A stretch of DNA of 64,000 nt. It comes from Polynucleobacter sp. MWH-Braz-FAM2G. GTDB lineage: Bacteria > Pseudomonadota > Gammaproteobacteria > Burkholderiales > Burkholderiaceae. Of this stretch, positions 16,579 through 26,210 are shown in pieces. Positions within the stretch are counted from its first letter, which is position 1, and every line of letters begins with the position of its first letter. The notes beneath the pieces were generated by a model. The model was not told the origin of the DNA. It saw only the letters and a list, made by a program, of their open reading frames with translations, and did no database searches. The stretch spans positions 434,001 through 498,000 of the forward strand of contig NZ_CP061300.1 in NCBI RefSeq assembly GCF_018687635.1. Reading direction: 5' to 3'. A program made the translations under genes and the position numbers.

Positions 16579-17817
16579 ATGACTAAGCCACCAATGTTGA
16601 CTGCGCAGCAGGCCCTTGATCATTTGCTCTCGCATGCAGTTCCTGTAAGTGAGAGTGAAAAAGTACCGATGCAAGCTGCATTAGGCCGTGTACTTGCTGA
16701 GAATGTTAATAGCCTCGTTGATGTTCCCCCGCTGGATAACACCTCAATGGATGGTTATGCTGTTCGCTGTGTAGATACGGCTACACCTGGCAAGACCTTA
16801 AGAATTGCACAGCGTATACCGGCGGGATCGATGGGTACTGAATTAGAACCTGGTACAGCTGCCAGAATTTTTACTGGTGCTCCCGTGCCACCTGGGGCTG
16901 ATGCAGTGGTGATGCAAGAGGATTGCACTCTAGAGAGCCAAGCTGATCATGTGACGATTAATATTGCCCCGTCTTTGGGTCAGTGGATTCGTAGAAGAGG
17001 TGAGGATCTCTCTGCAGGCAGAACAGCTCTTATTGCAGGTACATTTTTGCGTCCACAAGAGTTAGGGGTGGCTGCATCTGCTGGTTTAACGCATCTCAAT
17101 GTAAAACGTCGAGTCAAGGTGGCTGCGTTTTTTACTGGTGATGAATTGGCTCTTCCAGGGGAGCCATTAAAACCAGGCGGCATTTACAACTCTAATCGCG
17201 ATACTTTATTGGCTTGCCTCAAATCTTTGGGATGTGATGCGACTGATTTGGGTATTGTCCCTGATCGTTTGGATGCCACTCGTGAAGCCTTGCGTAAAGC
17301 TAGCAAAGATCATGATTTGATTATTACCTCAGGCGGTGTATCAGTTGGTGAAGAGGACCATATAAAACCTGCTGTTACTGCCGAAGGTAGATTGGATTTA
17401 TGGCAGATTGCAATTAAGCCTGGTAAACCCCTTGCATTTGGCGCAGTGCGCAAATCATCGGAGGCAAAAGATGGAGAGGCTTGGTTTATTGGTTTGCCTG
17501 GTAATCCCGTATCTAGCTTTGTGACTTTCTTATTGTTTGTTCGCCCTTTTATTTTGAAATTGCAAGGGCGCGATGTTAAACCTGTGCCAACGTATTTAAT
17601 GCGTGCTGACTTTGATTGGTTAAAGGCTGATCGACGGAATGAATTCTTGCGGGTTAAGATCAATGATCAGGGAGGGTTGGACTTATTCCCTAATCAAAGT
17701 TCAGGCGTACTTACAAGCGCCTCTTGGGGCGATGGTTTGGTCGATTGCCCTCCAAATCAGCCAATTAAAGCGGGGGATATTGTGAAATATATTCCCTTTA
17801 ATGCCTTACTCAAATAA
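16579..17817 (+). CDS. moeA: Molybdopterin molybdenumtransferase MoeA
   Basis: Inserts molybdenum into adenylated molybdopterin. A 412-residue protein with the full MoeA domain order: the N-terminal segment with DVPPLDNTSMDGYAVR and RIPAGSMG, the domain with ARIFTGAPVPPGADAVVMQED, the MogA-like core VAAFFTGDEL with IYNSNRDTLLACL and ITSGGVSVGEEDHIKP, then GLPGNPVSSFVTF and a small C-terminal domain. It sits 37 bases after thrC and 18 before moaD. Cofactor made here would serve molybdoenzymes such as the SoeA-like protein at the right edge. Confidence 0.96.
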   Translation: MTKPPMLTAQQALDHLLSHAVPVSESEKVPMQAALGRVLAENVNSLVDVPPLDNTSMDGYAVRCVDTATPGKTLRIAQRIPAGSMGTELEPGTAARIFTGAPVPPGADAVVMQEDCTLESQADHVTINIAPSLGQWIRRRGEDLSAGRTALIAGTFLRPQELGVAASAGLTHLNVKRRVKVAAFFTGDELALPGEPLKPGGIYNSNRDTLLACLKSLGCDATDLGIVPDRLDATREALRKASKDHDLIITSGGVSVGEEDHIKPAVTAEGRLDLWQIAIKPGKPLAFGAVRKSSEAKDGEAWFIGLPGNPVSSFVTFLLFVRPFILKLQGRDVKPVPTYLMRADFDWLKADRRNEFLRVKINDQGGLDLFPNQSSGVLTSASWGDGLVDCPPNQPIKAGDIVKYIPFNALLK

Positions 17818-17835
17818 TCGGTTTACGATTAGCTC

Positions 17836-18093
17836 ATGAAACTCGAATTACGCTTCTTTGCCTCCTTGCGTGAATCTCTTGGTATTGCCCAAGAAGAGAT
17901 TGTGATTCCTGAGGCTGTAAAAACAATAGCGGACTTGAGAAGTCATCTTGCTGAACGCGGCGCACCTTGGTCGGATGTTTTGGCTAGCGGAAAAGTATTA
18001 CGCTGTGCCCTAAATCATCAAATGGTGGATGCAAATACTGCCTTAAAAGAAGGCGCGGAAGTGGCTTTCTTTCCACCAGTCACTGGAGGCTAA
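17836..18093 (+). CDS. moaD: Molybdopterin synthase sulfur-carrier subunit MoaD
   Basis: Ubiquitin-like sulfur carrier of 85 residues with FFASLRESLGIAQEE at the start and the required C-terminal VTGG, whose last Gly is thiocarboxylated to deliver sulfur to precursor Z. One base separates its stop from moaE, the partner subunit. Confidence 0.95.
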   Translation: MKLELRFFASLRESLGIAQEEIVIPEAVKTIADLRSHLAERGAPWSDVLASGKVLRCALNHQMVDANTALKEGAEVAFFPPVTGG

Positions 18094-18094
18094 A

Positions 18095-18550
18095 GTGTCA
18101 ATCCGAATACAAACGGATGATTTTGACCTTAGTGCTGAAATTGCAGCGCTCAGAAAAGGTGATCCTCGAGTAGGTGCAGTTGTTTCTTTCTTGGGTACTG
18201 TTCGTGACATGAATGACGGGAGTCAAGTCAAAGGCATGACGCTTGAGCATTACCCAGTCATGACAGAAAAGGCTCTAGAGGAAATTCTGTCTCAAGCTAA
18301 ATCACGTTGGGATATCTACCAAGTATCAGTGATTCATCGAATTGGCCCTTTACTTCCAGAGGATCAGATTGTTCTTGTTGCAGTTGCCAGCGCCCATCGT
18401 GGCGAAGCATTTGCTGCGTGTGAGTTCATCATGGATTACCTCAAAACTGCAGCCCCATTTTGGAAGAAAGAAGAAACACCTGATGGTGCTCGTTGGGTAG
18501 ATGCGCGCGTTACTGACGATGCTGCTATGGCTCGTTGGAATCAAAAGTAG
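18095..18550 (+). CDS. moaE: Molybdopterin synthase catalytic subunit MoaE
   Basis: With MoaD converts cyclic pyranopterin monophosphate to molybdopterin. A 151-residue protein with GAVVSFLGTVRDMN, MTLEHYPVMTEKAL, IHRIGPLLPEDQIVLVAVAS, AHRGEAFAACEFIMDYLK and the catalytic Lys region FWKKEETPDGARW. Its last 26 bases overlap the 3' end of the convergent MFS gene. The start is GTG, as little room exists after moaD. Confidence 0.96.
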   Translation: MSIRIQTDDFDLSAEIAALRKGDPRVGAVVSFLGTVRDMNDGSQVKGMTLEHYPVMTEKALEEILSQAKSRWDIYQVSVIHRIGPLLPEDQIVLVAVASAHRGEAFAACEFIMDYLKTAAPFWKKEETPDGARWVDARVTDDAAMARWNQK

Positions 18551-19781
18551 TTATTACTTCTAGTGGTTTTTGAGTAACAGCCACGATTGCGCCCACTGCG
18601 AGTACGCAACTGGATAGCAAGAACCCCGTTGTTAGGCTTGCAAATCGATCCGATATCCAACCCGTTAATGTTGGACCAATTACTTGGCCAATTGCAAAGA
18701 CTGTTGTGAAAACGGTAATACCAGAGACCCATTGTTGTTGCGGAAGATTGTGCTTAACAAATGCCGTTGTTGAGGCTACAGCTGAGAGAAAACAACCACC
18801 AAAAATCATTCCTGAAAGATAGATTGCGCAGATACTGAATGAGCTCAAGGATTCATCGGACTGTAAATTTAAGGCAATCACTGCTGGGATAAAACTGGCG
18901 AATGCCAGTAAGGCGTTTAGTATCGCAAGAGAAGTTCCCCCTTTGTAGATATCCAAAGTCTTAGCCCATACTTTTGATGAGACCATGACACATATACCCA
19001 ATACTACATAGAAAAGGTGGATAGAAGTGCTGCTCATCCCTAATTGTTTTAGGAGGGCAACGACAAATGTCATGTAGCCTATATAGCCCATCCCAAAACA
19101 GCAGTAACCTAAAACAATTTTTCTATAACTAGATATGGCGGTTGGTTGGCTAGTATTTTGTGTTGATGGCGATAGTGCAATGAATAGACTGGGCTTCATT
19201 AATGCTATAGAAAAAAGACAGCCTATCAATGCAAGTGCCCACCATCCCAATTGCCATGTATGTACCCATTGTTGACTGGCTGCCCAGTCAACAGTATTGG
19301 GAATAATGAAGCTCGAAAGCACAATGCCAATTCCGGTGCCTCCGTAATAGATGCCGAGAATCAATCCTGATTTTGTCGGATGAATGCTACCGAGTTGGGC
19401 GGATAAGATACCCCCGCCAACAAATACAAAAGCGCTACAAATTCCAGCCAGCAGTCTTAAAAGAAATAATTCATAGGTACCTGATACTGCCCCTGAGAAT
19501 CCGAGTAAAGCAGAAGTTAAAAAAGCAGAAATAACAAATATTTTGGAGGGTGATGCCCATTTAAAGAGCCAAGGACACATCAGCGCCCCTAAGAAATAAC
19601 CTCCGGCATTTGCTGTGTTCATAATTCCAGCAGTGAGGTATGACCAATCTAAATCTTCACGCATAACGGGTAAAAACAGTGCGTAAGAAAATCTAGCTAA
19701 GCCAAGAGAAATTGCTGCACCTAAGGCTAATGCAAAAGCAGTCGCTATGGGCTTGTTTTGCGAGAAGTGAGTATTGTGCAA
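18525..19781 (-). CDS. MFS transporter, YbfB/YjiJ family
   Basis: A 418-residue protein with 12 predicted membrane helices. The first contains LGLARFSYALFLPVMRE, the hallmark of the YbfB/YjiJ group of the major facilitator superfamily; loop sequence GLILGIYYGGTGIGIVLSS also fits. The substrate is unknown. The start is TTG, immediately after the stop of the GIY-YIG gene in the same frame (TAATTG). The first ATG is at about residue 38, after the first helix has begun, so TTG is the only sensible start. Its 3' end overlaps moaE. Confidence 0.85.
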   Translation of the reverse strand: MHNTHFSQNKPIATAFALALGAAISLGLARFSYALFLPVMREDLDWSYLTAGIMNTANAGGYFLGALMCPWLFKWASPSKIFVISAFLTSALLGFSGAVSGTYELFLLRLLAGICSAFVFVGGGILSAQLGSIHPTKSGLILGIYYGGTGIGIVLSSFIIPNTVDWAASQQWVHTWQLGWWALALIGCLFSIALMKPSLFIALSPSTQNTSQPTAISSYRKIVLGYCCFGMGYIGYMTFVVALLKQLGMSSTSIHLFYVVLGICVMVSSKVWAKTLDIYKGGTSLAILNALLAFASFIPAVIALNLQSDESLSSFSICAIYLSGMIFGGCFLSAVASTTAFVKHNLPQQQWVSGITVFTTVFAIGQVIGPTLTGWISDRFASLTTGFLLSSCVLAVGAIVAVTQKPLEVITTFDSNEP

Positions 19782-20027
19782 TTAAGGCTGCTTAAAGAAA
19801 TTTAACTTTTGGTTTCTGGGTAGCTGTTTTAATCTTGCCTCTGCTTTAGATGCCTCGGATCGATCTGGATGTGCCTGGGTGGCCAAAAGAATCACTGGCC
19901 GACGAGATCTCGTATAGCGAGCGCCTTGCCCTGAATTATGGGCCTCTAAGCGATGCTCTAGGCGGTTAGTAATGCCAGCATAAAAGCTGCCATCAGAGCA
20001 TTCAAGAAGGTAAACAAGCCAAGTCAA
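19782..20027 (-). CDS. GIY-YIG domain protein, YhbQ-like
   Basis: An 81-residue single GIY-YIG endonuclease-fold protein: WLVYLLECSDGSFYAGITN with the GIY-like and YIG-like (YAG) elements, RLEAHNSGQGARYTRSRRP, and a Glu in SEASKAEARLKQLPR that fits the catalytic position. Small proteins of this type are common in bacteria; a role in DNA repair or structure-specific cleavage has been proposed but is poorly tested. It is followed without a gap by the MFS gene. Confidence 0.9.
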   Translation of the reverse strand: MTWLVYLLECSDGSFYAGITNRLEHRLEAHNSGQGARYTRSRRPVILLATQAHPDRSEASKAEARLKQLPRNQKLNFFKQP

Positions 20028-20064
20028 AATGGGTCAAATAAAGGTTAAAAAGGGCTTTAAATCC

Positions 20065-20092
20065 CTTGAAATTAGCAAGATTGCCCTTATAT
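20065..20092 (+). promoter_or_regulatory. Heat-shock (sigma-32) promoter of clpB
   Basis: CTTGAAA (20065-20071), a 12-base spacer, then CCCTTATAT (20084-20092), a good match to the sigma-32 pattern CTTGAAA-N11-16-CCCCATnT. It lies 40 bases before the clpB start. I see no CIRCE element for HrcA. Confidence 0.8.
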
Positions 20093-20131
20093 TCTATAGA
20101 TAGATATATATGGAGTTGATGGGATATAAAA

Positions 20132-22735
20132 ATGAGAATAGATAAATTAACAACCAAATTTCAAGAGGCTTTAAGCGAGGCCCAAAGCATCGCTTTAGCT
20201 AAAGATAATCAATATATTGAACCTGCCCATGTCTTGTTGGCAATGTTGCGCGATTCAGATGGCGGTGCAAAGAGTTTATTAACTCGTGCGGGTGTCAATG
20301 TCGCAGGCCTGGAAAAAGGCGTAGAGAAGATCATTAGTAATTTTCCTGAAGTTCAGGGAACTAGTGGTGAGGTTCAAGTTGGTCGTGATTTAAGTAACTG
20401 GCTGAATTTGTGTGAAAAAGAGGCCAATAAGCGTAATGATCAATTTATTGCTGGCGAGCTGTTTTTGCTGGTAGTGGCTGATGACAAAGGCGAGCTTGGC
20501 AAGATTGCTCGTGAGAATGGATTAAATCGTAAATCATTAGAGGCGGCTATTGACTTGGTCCGCGGAGGAGAATCGGTGAATAGTGCAGATGCTGAAGGTC
20601 AACGCGAGGCCTTAAAGAAATATACCGTCGACTTAACGGAGCGCGCACGTGCTGGTAAGTTGGACCCAGTAATTGGTCGTGATGATGAAATTCGTCGGAC
20701 CATTCAAATCTTGCAACGTCGAGGTAAGAATAATCCCGTACTCATTGGTGAGCCTGGTGTTGGTAAGACCGCCATTGTTGAAGGTTTGGCGCAGCGTATC
20801 GTCAATGGCGAAGTGCCTGAGACTCTTAAAAATAAGCGCGTGTTGGTACTGGATATGGCTCTGTTATTAGCCGGCGCTAAATATCGTGGTGAGTTTGAAG
20901 AGCGTTTAAAAGCGGTATTGAGTGATGTCGCTAAGGATGAAGGTCAAACTATTATCTTTATTGATGAGATTCACACTATGGTGGGCGCAGGTAAAGGCGA
21001 TGGCGCTATGGACGCCGGCAACATGCTCAAGCCTGCATTGGCTCGTGGCGAATTGCATTGCATCGGAGCTACTACGCTTGATGAATACCGCAAGTACATT
21101 GAAAAAGATCCAGCGCTAGAGCGTCGTTTCCAAAAAGTCATGGTGGAAGAGCCCAGTGTAGAGGCAACTATTGCCATCTTGCGCGGTTTACAAGAGCGCT
21201 ATGAGCTACACCATGGTATTGAAATTACTGACCCAGCGATTGTTGCGGCCGCAGAACTATCGCATCGCTATATTACCGATCGTTTTTTGCCTGATAAGGC
21301 GATTGACCTGATTGATGAGGCTGGTTCACGTATTCGGATGGAGATTGACTCTAAGCCAGAGGTGATGGATAAACTTGATCGCCGTCTTATTCAGTTGAAG
21401 ATTGAGCGTGAAGCAGTCAAGAAAGAGAAAGACGAGGCTTCCCAAAAACGTCTTGCATTGATCGAAGATGAAATCAAAAACTTGGGCGCTGAATATGCTG
21501 ATCTAGAGGAAATCTGGAAGGCAGAGAAAGGCGCTGTACTTGGCGCTGCCAACCTTAAAGAGGAAATCGAGAAAGTTCGTGCAGAGATTGCCAAGTTACA
21601 ACGTGAAGGCAAGCTTGAAAAAGTGGCTGAGTTGCAATACGGCAAATTACCTGAGCTTGAGGCAAAGCTGAAATCAGCCGCTGCTGCTGAGGCTAAAGGT
21701 GATAAAGATGGTGTCGTCAAAAATAAACTATTGCGCACACAGGTTGGTGCAGAAGAAATTGCCGAAGTAGTTTCTCGTGCAACGGGTATTCCAGTATCTA
21801 AGATGATGCAAGGTGAGCGTGATAAGTTGCTCAAGATGGAGGAGTTGCTACACAAACGAGTGGTTGGCCAAGAAGAGGCGATACGCGCCGTGTCTGACGC
21901 TATCCGCCGTTCCCGTGCTGGATTGGCTGAAGAGAATCGCCCCTATGGCTCATTCTTATTCCTTGGACCAACTGGTGTTGGTAAAACTGAGTTGTGTAAA
22001 GCATTGGCTGGTTTCTTGTTTGATAGTGAAGATCATCTCATTCGAATTGATATGAGTGAGTTTATGGAAAAGCATAGTGTTGCTCGTTTAATCGGCGCGC
22101 CTCCAGGTTATGTTGGTTACGAAGAGGGCGGCTATCTAACTGAGCAAGTTCGTCGTCATCCATATAGCGTGATCCTGTTTGATGAGATCGAAAAAGCGCA
22201 TCCAGATGTATTTAATGTGCTCTTACAGGTGCTTGACGATGGTCGCTTAACTGATGGTCAGGGCCGTACAGTGGACTTCAAAAATACCGTTATCGTTATG
22301 ACCAGTAACATCGGTTCGCACTTGATTCAATCAATGGCCGATAAGAAACAGGCTGAGATTAAAGAAGCGGTGTTTGATGAGCTCAAAAATCATTTCCGCC
22401 CTGAATTCTTGAATCGCATTGACGAGATCGTCGTATTCCATGGTTTGGATAAGAGCAATATTGCTAATATTGCAAAAATTTTGCTCAAAAACTTGTCAGA
22501 CCGCTTGGCCAAAGTCGATATGCAACTCGAAGTTAGCGATGCAGCCTTGAATAAGATTGCTGAAGTAGGTTTTGATCCAGTCTTTGGAGCTAGGCCGCTT
22601 AAGAGAGCTATTCAGCAGCATATCGAGAATCCCGTTTCCAAGATGATTTTGGAGGGTAAATTTGGACCTAAAGATGTGGTACCTGTTGACGTAGATAAAA
22701 AAGGTGACTTTAGCTTTACTCGTCAGGTGCACTAA
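20132..22735 (+). CDS. clpB: ClpB, heat-shock disaggregase
   Basis: An 867-residue Hsp100 ATPase that, with DnaK, pulls proteins out of aggregates. The N domain (residues 1-145) is followed by AAA1 with Walker A GEPGVGKT near 205 and the D-E box [14 protein letters not shown]. The middle coiled coil (about 410-530) is rich in Lys, Glu and Ala, and AAA2 has GPTGVGKT near 610. The middle domain tells ClpB from ClpA and ClpC. The ATG start is close behind the heat-shock promoter. No terminator is evident before the next gene. Confidence 0.98.
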   Translation: MRIDKLTTKFQEALSEAQSIALAKDNQYIEPAHVLLAMLRDSDGGAKSLLTRAGVNVAGLEKGVEKIISNFPEVQGTSGEVQVGRDLSNWLNLCEKEANKRNDQFIAGELFLLVVADDKGELGKIARENGLNRKSLEAAIDLVRGGESVNSADAEGQREALKKYTVDLTERARAGKLDPVIGRDDEIRRTIQILQRRGKNNPVLIGEPGVGKTAIVEGLAQRIVNGEVPETLKNKRVLVLDMALLLAGAKYRGEFEERLKAVLSDVAKDEGQTIIFIDEIHTMVGAGKGDGAMDAGNMLKPALARGELHCIGATTLDEYRKYIEKDPALERRFQKVMVEEPSVEATIAILRGLQERYELHHGIEITDPAIVAAAELSHRYITDRFLPDKAIDLIDEAGSRIRMEIDSKPEVMDKLDRRLIQLKIEREAVKKEKDEASQKRLALIEDEIKNLGAEYADLEEIWKAEKGAVLGAANLKEEIEKVRAEIAKLQREGKLEKVAELQYGKLPELEAKLKSAAAAEAKGDKDGVVKNKLLRTQVGAEEIAEVVSRATGIPVSKMMQGERDKLLKMEELLHKRVVGQEEAIRAVSDAIRRSRAGLAEENRPYGSFLFLGPTGVGKTELCKALAGFLFDSEDHLIRIDMSEFMEKHSVARLIGAPPGYVGYEEGGYLTEQVRRHPYSVILFDEIEKAHPDVFNVLLQVLDDGRLTDGQGRTVDFKNTVIVMTSNIGSHLIQSMADKKQAEIKEAVFDELKNHFRPEFLNRIDEIVVFHGLDKSNIANIAKILLKNLSDRLAKVDMQLEVSDAALNKIAEVGFDPVFGARPLKRAIQQHIENPVSKMILEGKFGPKDVVPVDVDKKGDFSFTRQVH

Positions 22736-22787
22736 GCAGTTTCAAAGCAGTTCAGCAAGAATATTTTTGCCCAAGTAAACTCGGAAC

Positions 22788-24023
22788 ATGACTGTTGCGC
22801 TTAGTAGGCGTGCCAGTGATGTCCGGGTTATTGGTCTCATTAGCCTAGCTCACGGCAGCTCCCATTTCTTTCATTTAATTCTTCCTCCCATGTTCCCATG
22901 GTTGAAGAATGCTTTTGCCTTGAGTTATGCCGAACTTGGATTGCTCATGTCAGTTTTTTTTGTGATCTCATGCATTGCACAAGCTTCATCCGGTTTTTTA
23001 GTGGATCGTATTGGGGCAAGACCCGTGTTGTTTGGTGGCATTGGCATGTTAATTCTTGCGGCCCTGATTTATTCGCAAAGTAGCGGTTATGTCACGCTGA
23101 TACTAGGTGCTGTAGTTGCTGGTTGCGGTAATGGGATTTTTCATCCAGTCGATTACACCTTAATTAATCACAAGGTATCACCTCCTAATCTTCCATACGC
23201 TTATTCAATGCATGGCGTGACTGGATATTTAGGTTGGGCTGCTGCACCAGCCTTCATGGTTGCTATTGCTCAATTAGCCGATTGGCGTGTCGCATTCTTG
23301 TCAGCCGCTTTACTAGAATCTTGCATTCTTGTAATTCTTTGGCTTAATAAAAAATACCTTCTAGATAATGTCAGGGAGCGTCATGAGCAAACGCATACTA
23401 GCTTACAAGCTTCTGATCCTGAAATAACTTCTGAAAGTGCATTTGCATTTTTGAAATTACCTGCTGTTTGGTTGTGCTGGATATTCTTTTTCTTCAGTAT
23501 GGCCTCTACCTCAAGCCTACAGTCATTCGCTCCTAGTGCACTATTTAGTATCTATCAGGTAGCAATGAACTTGGGAAGTTATTACATTACATTATTGGCT
23601 CTCGGTAGCGCTGCTGGTGTTTTGTTTGGTGGTTTTCTTGCTGCAAAATTGCGGGCGCCAGAACGCATTGTGTCTTCCTGCTTGACCATCACTATTTTGA
23701 TGTGCTTATTACTGGGAACTGGTTTTATACCCGTTAGTTTTATCCCAGTTTTGTTCATGGGCCTAGGTTTCGGTTATGGTGTTGTCGCACCTTCTCGCGA
23801 TCTTTTGGTGAAAAGAGTAACACCCAAAGGTGTTGCTGGGCGTGTCTATGGAATTGTTTACTCTGGCATTGATTTGGGAGCAGCAGTAGGCCCGTTCATA
23901 TTTGGTTTCTTTATGGATGCAGGTCTTCCCAAGGCGCTATTTTTTGGAATTGCCCTGTTCCAACTCATGATTATTCCAACAGTCTTTAATGTTTCGGCTA
24001 GTACCCCTCTCAAGACTGCCTAG
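22788..24023 (+). CDS. MFS transporter, similar to the fosmidomycin-resistance (Fsr) group
   Basis: A 411-residue protein with 12 likely membrane helices. Features: LAHGSSHFFHLILPPMFPWL in helix 1, FLVDRIGARPVLFGG as the MFS loop 2-3 motif, and GNGIFHPVDYTLINHKV in helix 4, as in Fsr-like exporters. The substrate is unknown. It sits between clpB and aceA, on the same strand but with a long gap to aceA, so it is probably its own unit. Confidence 0.8.
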   Translation: MTVALSRRASDVRVIGLISLAHGSSHFFHLILPPMFPWLKNAFALSYAELGLLMSVFFVISCIAQASSGFLVDRIGARPVLFGGIGMLILAALIYSQSSGYVTLILGAVVAGCGNGIFHPVDYTLINHKVSPPNLPYAYSMHGVTGYLGWAAAPAFMVAIAQLADWRVAFLSAALLESCILVILWLNKKYLLDNVRERHEQTHTSLQASDPEITSESAFAFLKLPAVWLCWIFFFFSMASTSSLQSFAPSALFSIYQVAMNLGSYYITLLALGSAAGVLFGGFLAAKLRAPERIVSSCLTITILMCLLLGTGFIPVSFIPVLFMGLGFGYGVVAPSRDLLVKRVTPKGVAGRVYGIVYSGIDLGAAVGPFIFGFFMDAGLPKALFFGIALFQLMIIPTVFNVSASTPLKTA

Positions 24024-24303
24024 CAGGTATCAAAATTTTCACAATATGAAATGTCATTACACTGCGTAAAATGCAGTGCAATATGAGCTCATGACTTTTA
24101 TTCCAAAAAGTGAATAACAATTTCATATTACAAAAATTATTATCTAAGTTATTGAATTTAAATAACTAAATATTGTTAAAAATTTCTCAGATTCTGCTTG
24201 CTTGATTTTTTGAACTGTCTAAACTCTTATATAAGACATAAGACTTAAATAGTCTAAAAGGTCCTCAAATTTTGAAGTACTTGTTTAACTTAGGGAGAAA
24301 AAC
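24024..24303 (+). promoter_or_regulatory. AT-rich upstream region of aceA
   Basis: About 280 bases with no gene. It holds an inverted repeat at 24056-24082 (CACTGC / GCAGTG core, flanks ATT/AAT, one mismatch, 7-base loop), without a T run, then a very AT-rich stretch (24110-24200). TATATAAG (24229-24236) may be part of a -10 element, with TTGAAC upstream at poor spacing. GGGAG at 24292-24296 is the aceA ribosome site. Confidence 0.4.
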
Positions 24304-25602
24304 ATGGCAGATCGCAAAGCAGAAATTGCAGCAATTCAAAAAGACTGGGATACCAATCCACGTTGGAAAGGTATTAAGCGTGGTTACACGGCCGAGGACG
24401 TTGTACGTCTTCGTGGCTCACTCAAGATTGAGCATACCTTGGCAAAGCATGGCGCTGAAAAATTATGGGATCTCGTAAATAACGAAGCCTATGTAAATTG
24501 CTTAGGTGCATTAACAGGTGGCCAAGCAATGCAACAGGTTAAAGCTGGTATTCAAGCAATCTACTTGTCTGGTTGGCAAGTTGCTGCTGACGGCAACTCT
24601 TATGCGGCGATGTACCCAGATCAATCTTTGTATCCAGTAGATTCTGTTCCAAAGATGGTTGAGCGTATTAATAACTCATTCCAACGCGCAGATGAAATTC
24701 AAACCGAAAAAGGTATCAATCCTGGCGATGCGGGTTATATCGACTACTATGCCCCAATCGTTGCTGATGCTGAAGCAGGATTTGGTGGTGTATTGAACGC
24801 ATTTGAACTGGCTAAAGCACTTATTAAGCAGGGCGCTGCCGGTGTTCACTTTGAAGACCAACTCTCTTCTGTTAAGAAGTGTGGTCACTTGGGTGGCAAG
24901 GTATTGTTGCCTACAACTGAGTCAGTGCAGAAGTTGATCGCAGCTCGTTTGGCTGCTGACGTAATGGGCGTGCCAACGATTATTTTGGCTCGTACCGACG
25001 CTGAAGCCGCTGACTTGTTGACATCTGACTATGATGCAAACGACAAGCCATTCTTGACTGGTGAGCGCACCGCAGAAGGTTTCTACAAGACTCGCAAAGG
25101 TTTGGATCAAGCGATTTCACGTGGTTTGGCTTACGCTGAATACGCTGATATGGTTTGGTGTGAAACAGGTACACCTGATCTTGAGTTTGCCCGTCAATTC
25201 GCTGAAGCAATTCGTGCGAAGTTCCCAGGCAAGATGTTGGCATACAACTGCTCACCTTCTTTCAACTGGAAGAAGAATTTAGATGATGCAACGATTGCTA
25301 AATTCCAACGCGAGTTGGGCGCAATGGGTTACAAGTATCAATTTATTACCCTCGCTGGTATTCACTCCATGTGGTACAACATGTACGACTTGGCACAAGA
25401 TTACTCGCAGCGCGGTATGACTGCTTATGTAGAAAAAGTACAAGAGCCAGAGTTTGCTGCCCGTGATCGTGGATACACATTCGTTTCACATCAGCAAGAA
25501 GTTGGTACTGGTTACTTCGACGATGTCACTACTGTTATCCAAGGTGGTAAGTCATCAGTAACAGCATTGACTGGATCTACTGAGGAAGAGCAGTTCCATT
25601 AA
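24304..25602 (+). CDS. aceA: Isocitrate lyase
   Basis: First enzyme of the glyoxylate shunt, splitting isocitrate into succinate and glyoxylate. A 432-residue protein of the short bacterial type with the catalytic loop [11 protein letters not shown], the metal-binding [16 protein letters not shown], and substrate residues in [11 protein letters not shown]. Malate synthase is not next to it. It is preceded by a long regulatory gap and followed by a clear terminator, so it is a single-gene unit. It allows growth on acetate and other C2 units, including acetyl groups from the xsc pathway or from polyhydroxybutyrate. Confidence 0.97.
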   Translation: MADRKAEIAAIQKDWDTNPRWKGIKRGYTAEDVVRLRGSLKIEHTLAKHGAEKLWDLVNNEAYVNCLGALTGGQAMQQVKAGIQAIYLSGWQVAADGNSYAAMYPDQSLYPVDSVPKMVERINNSFQRADEIQTEKGINPGDAGYIDYYAPIVADAEAGFGGVLNAFELAKALIKQGAAGVHFEDQLSSVKKCGHLGGKVLLPTTESVQKLIAARLAADVMGVPTIILARTDAEAADLLTSDYDANDKPFLTGERTAEGFYKTRKGLDQAISRGLAYAEYADMVWCETGTPDLEFARQFAEAIRAKFPGKMLAYNCSPSFNWKKNLDDATIAKFQRELGAMGYKYQFITLAGIHSMWYNMYDLAQDYSQRGMTAYVEKVQEPEFAARDRGYTFVSHQQEVGTGYFDDVTTVIQGGKSSVTALTGSTEEEQFH

Positions 25603-25647
25603 GAATCCCTAAGTAGCACGTAGTAAGCAGTAGCACCAATACTGCCG

Positions 25648-25690
25648 CGGCACCTAAATTACCCCACAAGGGTGACTTAGGTGCCGTTTT
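25648..25690 (+). terminator. Terminator of aceA
   Basis: Stem CGGCACCTAA (25648-25657) with TTAGGTGCCG (25677-25686), an inner ACCC/GGGT pairing in the loop, then TTTT. Confidence 0.88.
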
Positions 25691-25706
25691 CGTTTACATT
25701 CTTTCC

Positions 25707-26147
25707 ATGACAAATTGCCTACTTTGTAAAGAAGAGCTCGCCCCTGAAGAAGGTCAAATCATTTGGCGTGGTGATGATTGTCGGGTCATCCACGTTAACG
25801 ATCCTGACTTACCTGGGTATTGCCGTGTTATCTGGAATCGTCACATAGCGGAAATGACTGATCTCACCTATGGCGAGCGTGAACATTTAATGGCACTAGT
25901 ATTTGCTGTTGAAGAGGCTATGCGGCATGTAATGCACCCAGATAAGATCAATGTTGCTTCTTTGGGCAACATGGTTCCGCACATCCATTGGCATGTCATT
26001 CCAAGATTTAAGGATGATGCTTTCTTTCCTGCATCTATTTGGTCCGCTAGAAGTCAGCAAACCCCTGCATCAGTTTTGAGTCAGAGGCAAAAAAGAGCGC
26101 AAGACCTTCCGCGCGCTATCCGCGAACAAATTTCTCAGTTATATTAG
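25707..26147 (+). CDS. HIT-family nucleotide hydrolase
   Basis: Histidine-triad protein of 146 residues with the signature HIHWHVIPRF, in which the last His of the triad is the nucleophile that attacks the alpha-phosphate of nucleotide substrates. A CLLC pair near the N-terminus may bind zinc. Other fold marks: YCRVIWNRHIAEMTDL and NVASLGNMVP. The natural substrate is not known. It is a monocistronic gene between aceA and the TRAP operon. Confidence 0.92.
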   Translation: MTNCLLCKEELAPEEGQIIWRGDDCRVIHVNDPDLPGYCRVIWNRHIAEMTDLTYGEREHLMALVFAVEEAMRHVMHPDKINVASLGNMVPHIHWHVIPRFKDDAFFPASIWSARSQQTPASVLSQRQKRAQDLPRAIREQISQLY

Positions 26148-26210
26148 TAATAATAAAAACAGAAGCAACTAGTTTCATCAGTTTCTCAAAATTCTCACTA
26201 GGAGACATAA

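Noticed and set aside
21391..21855. Protein gene antisense to clpB (154 codons)
   Set aside because: Ser/Leu-rich shadow of the ClpB coiled-coil region; no start signal.
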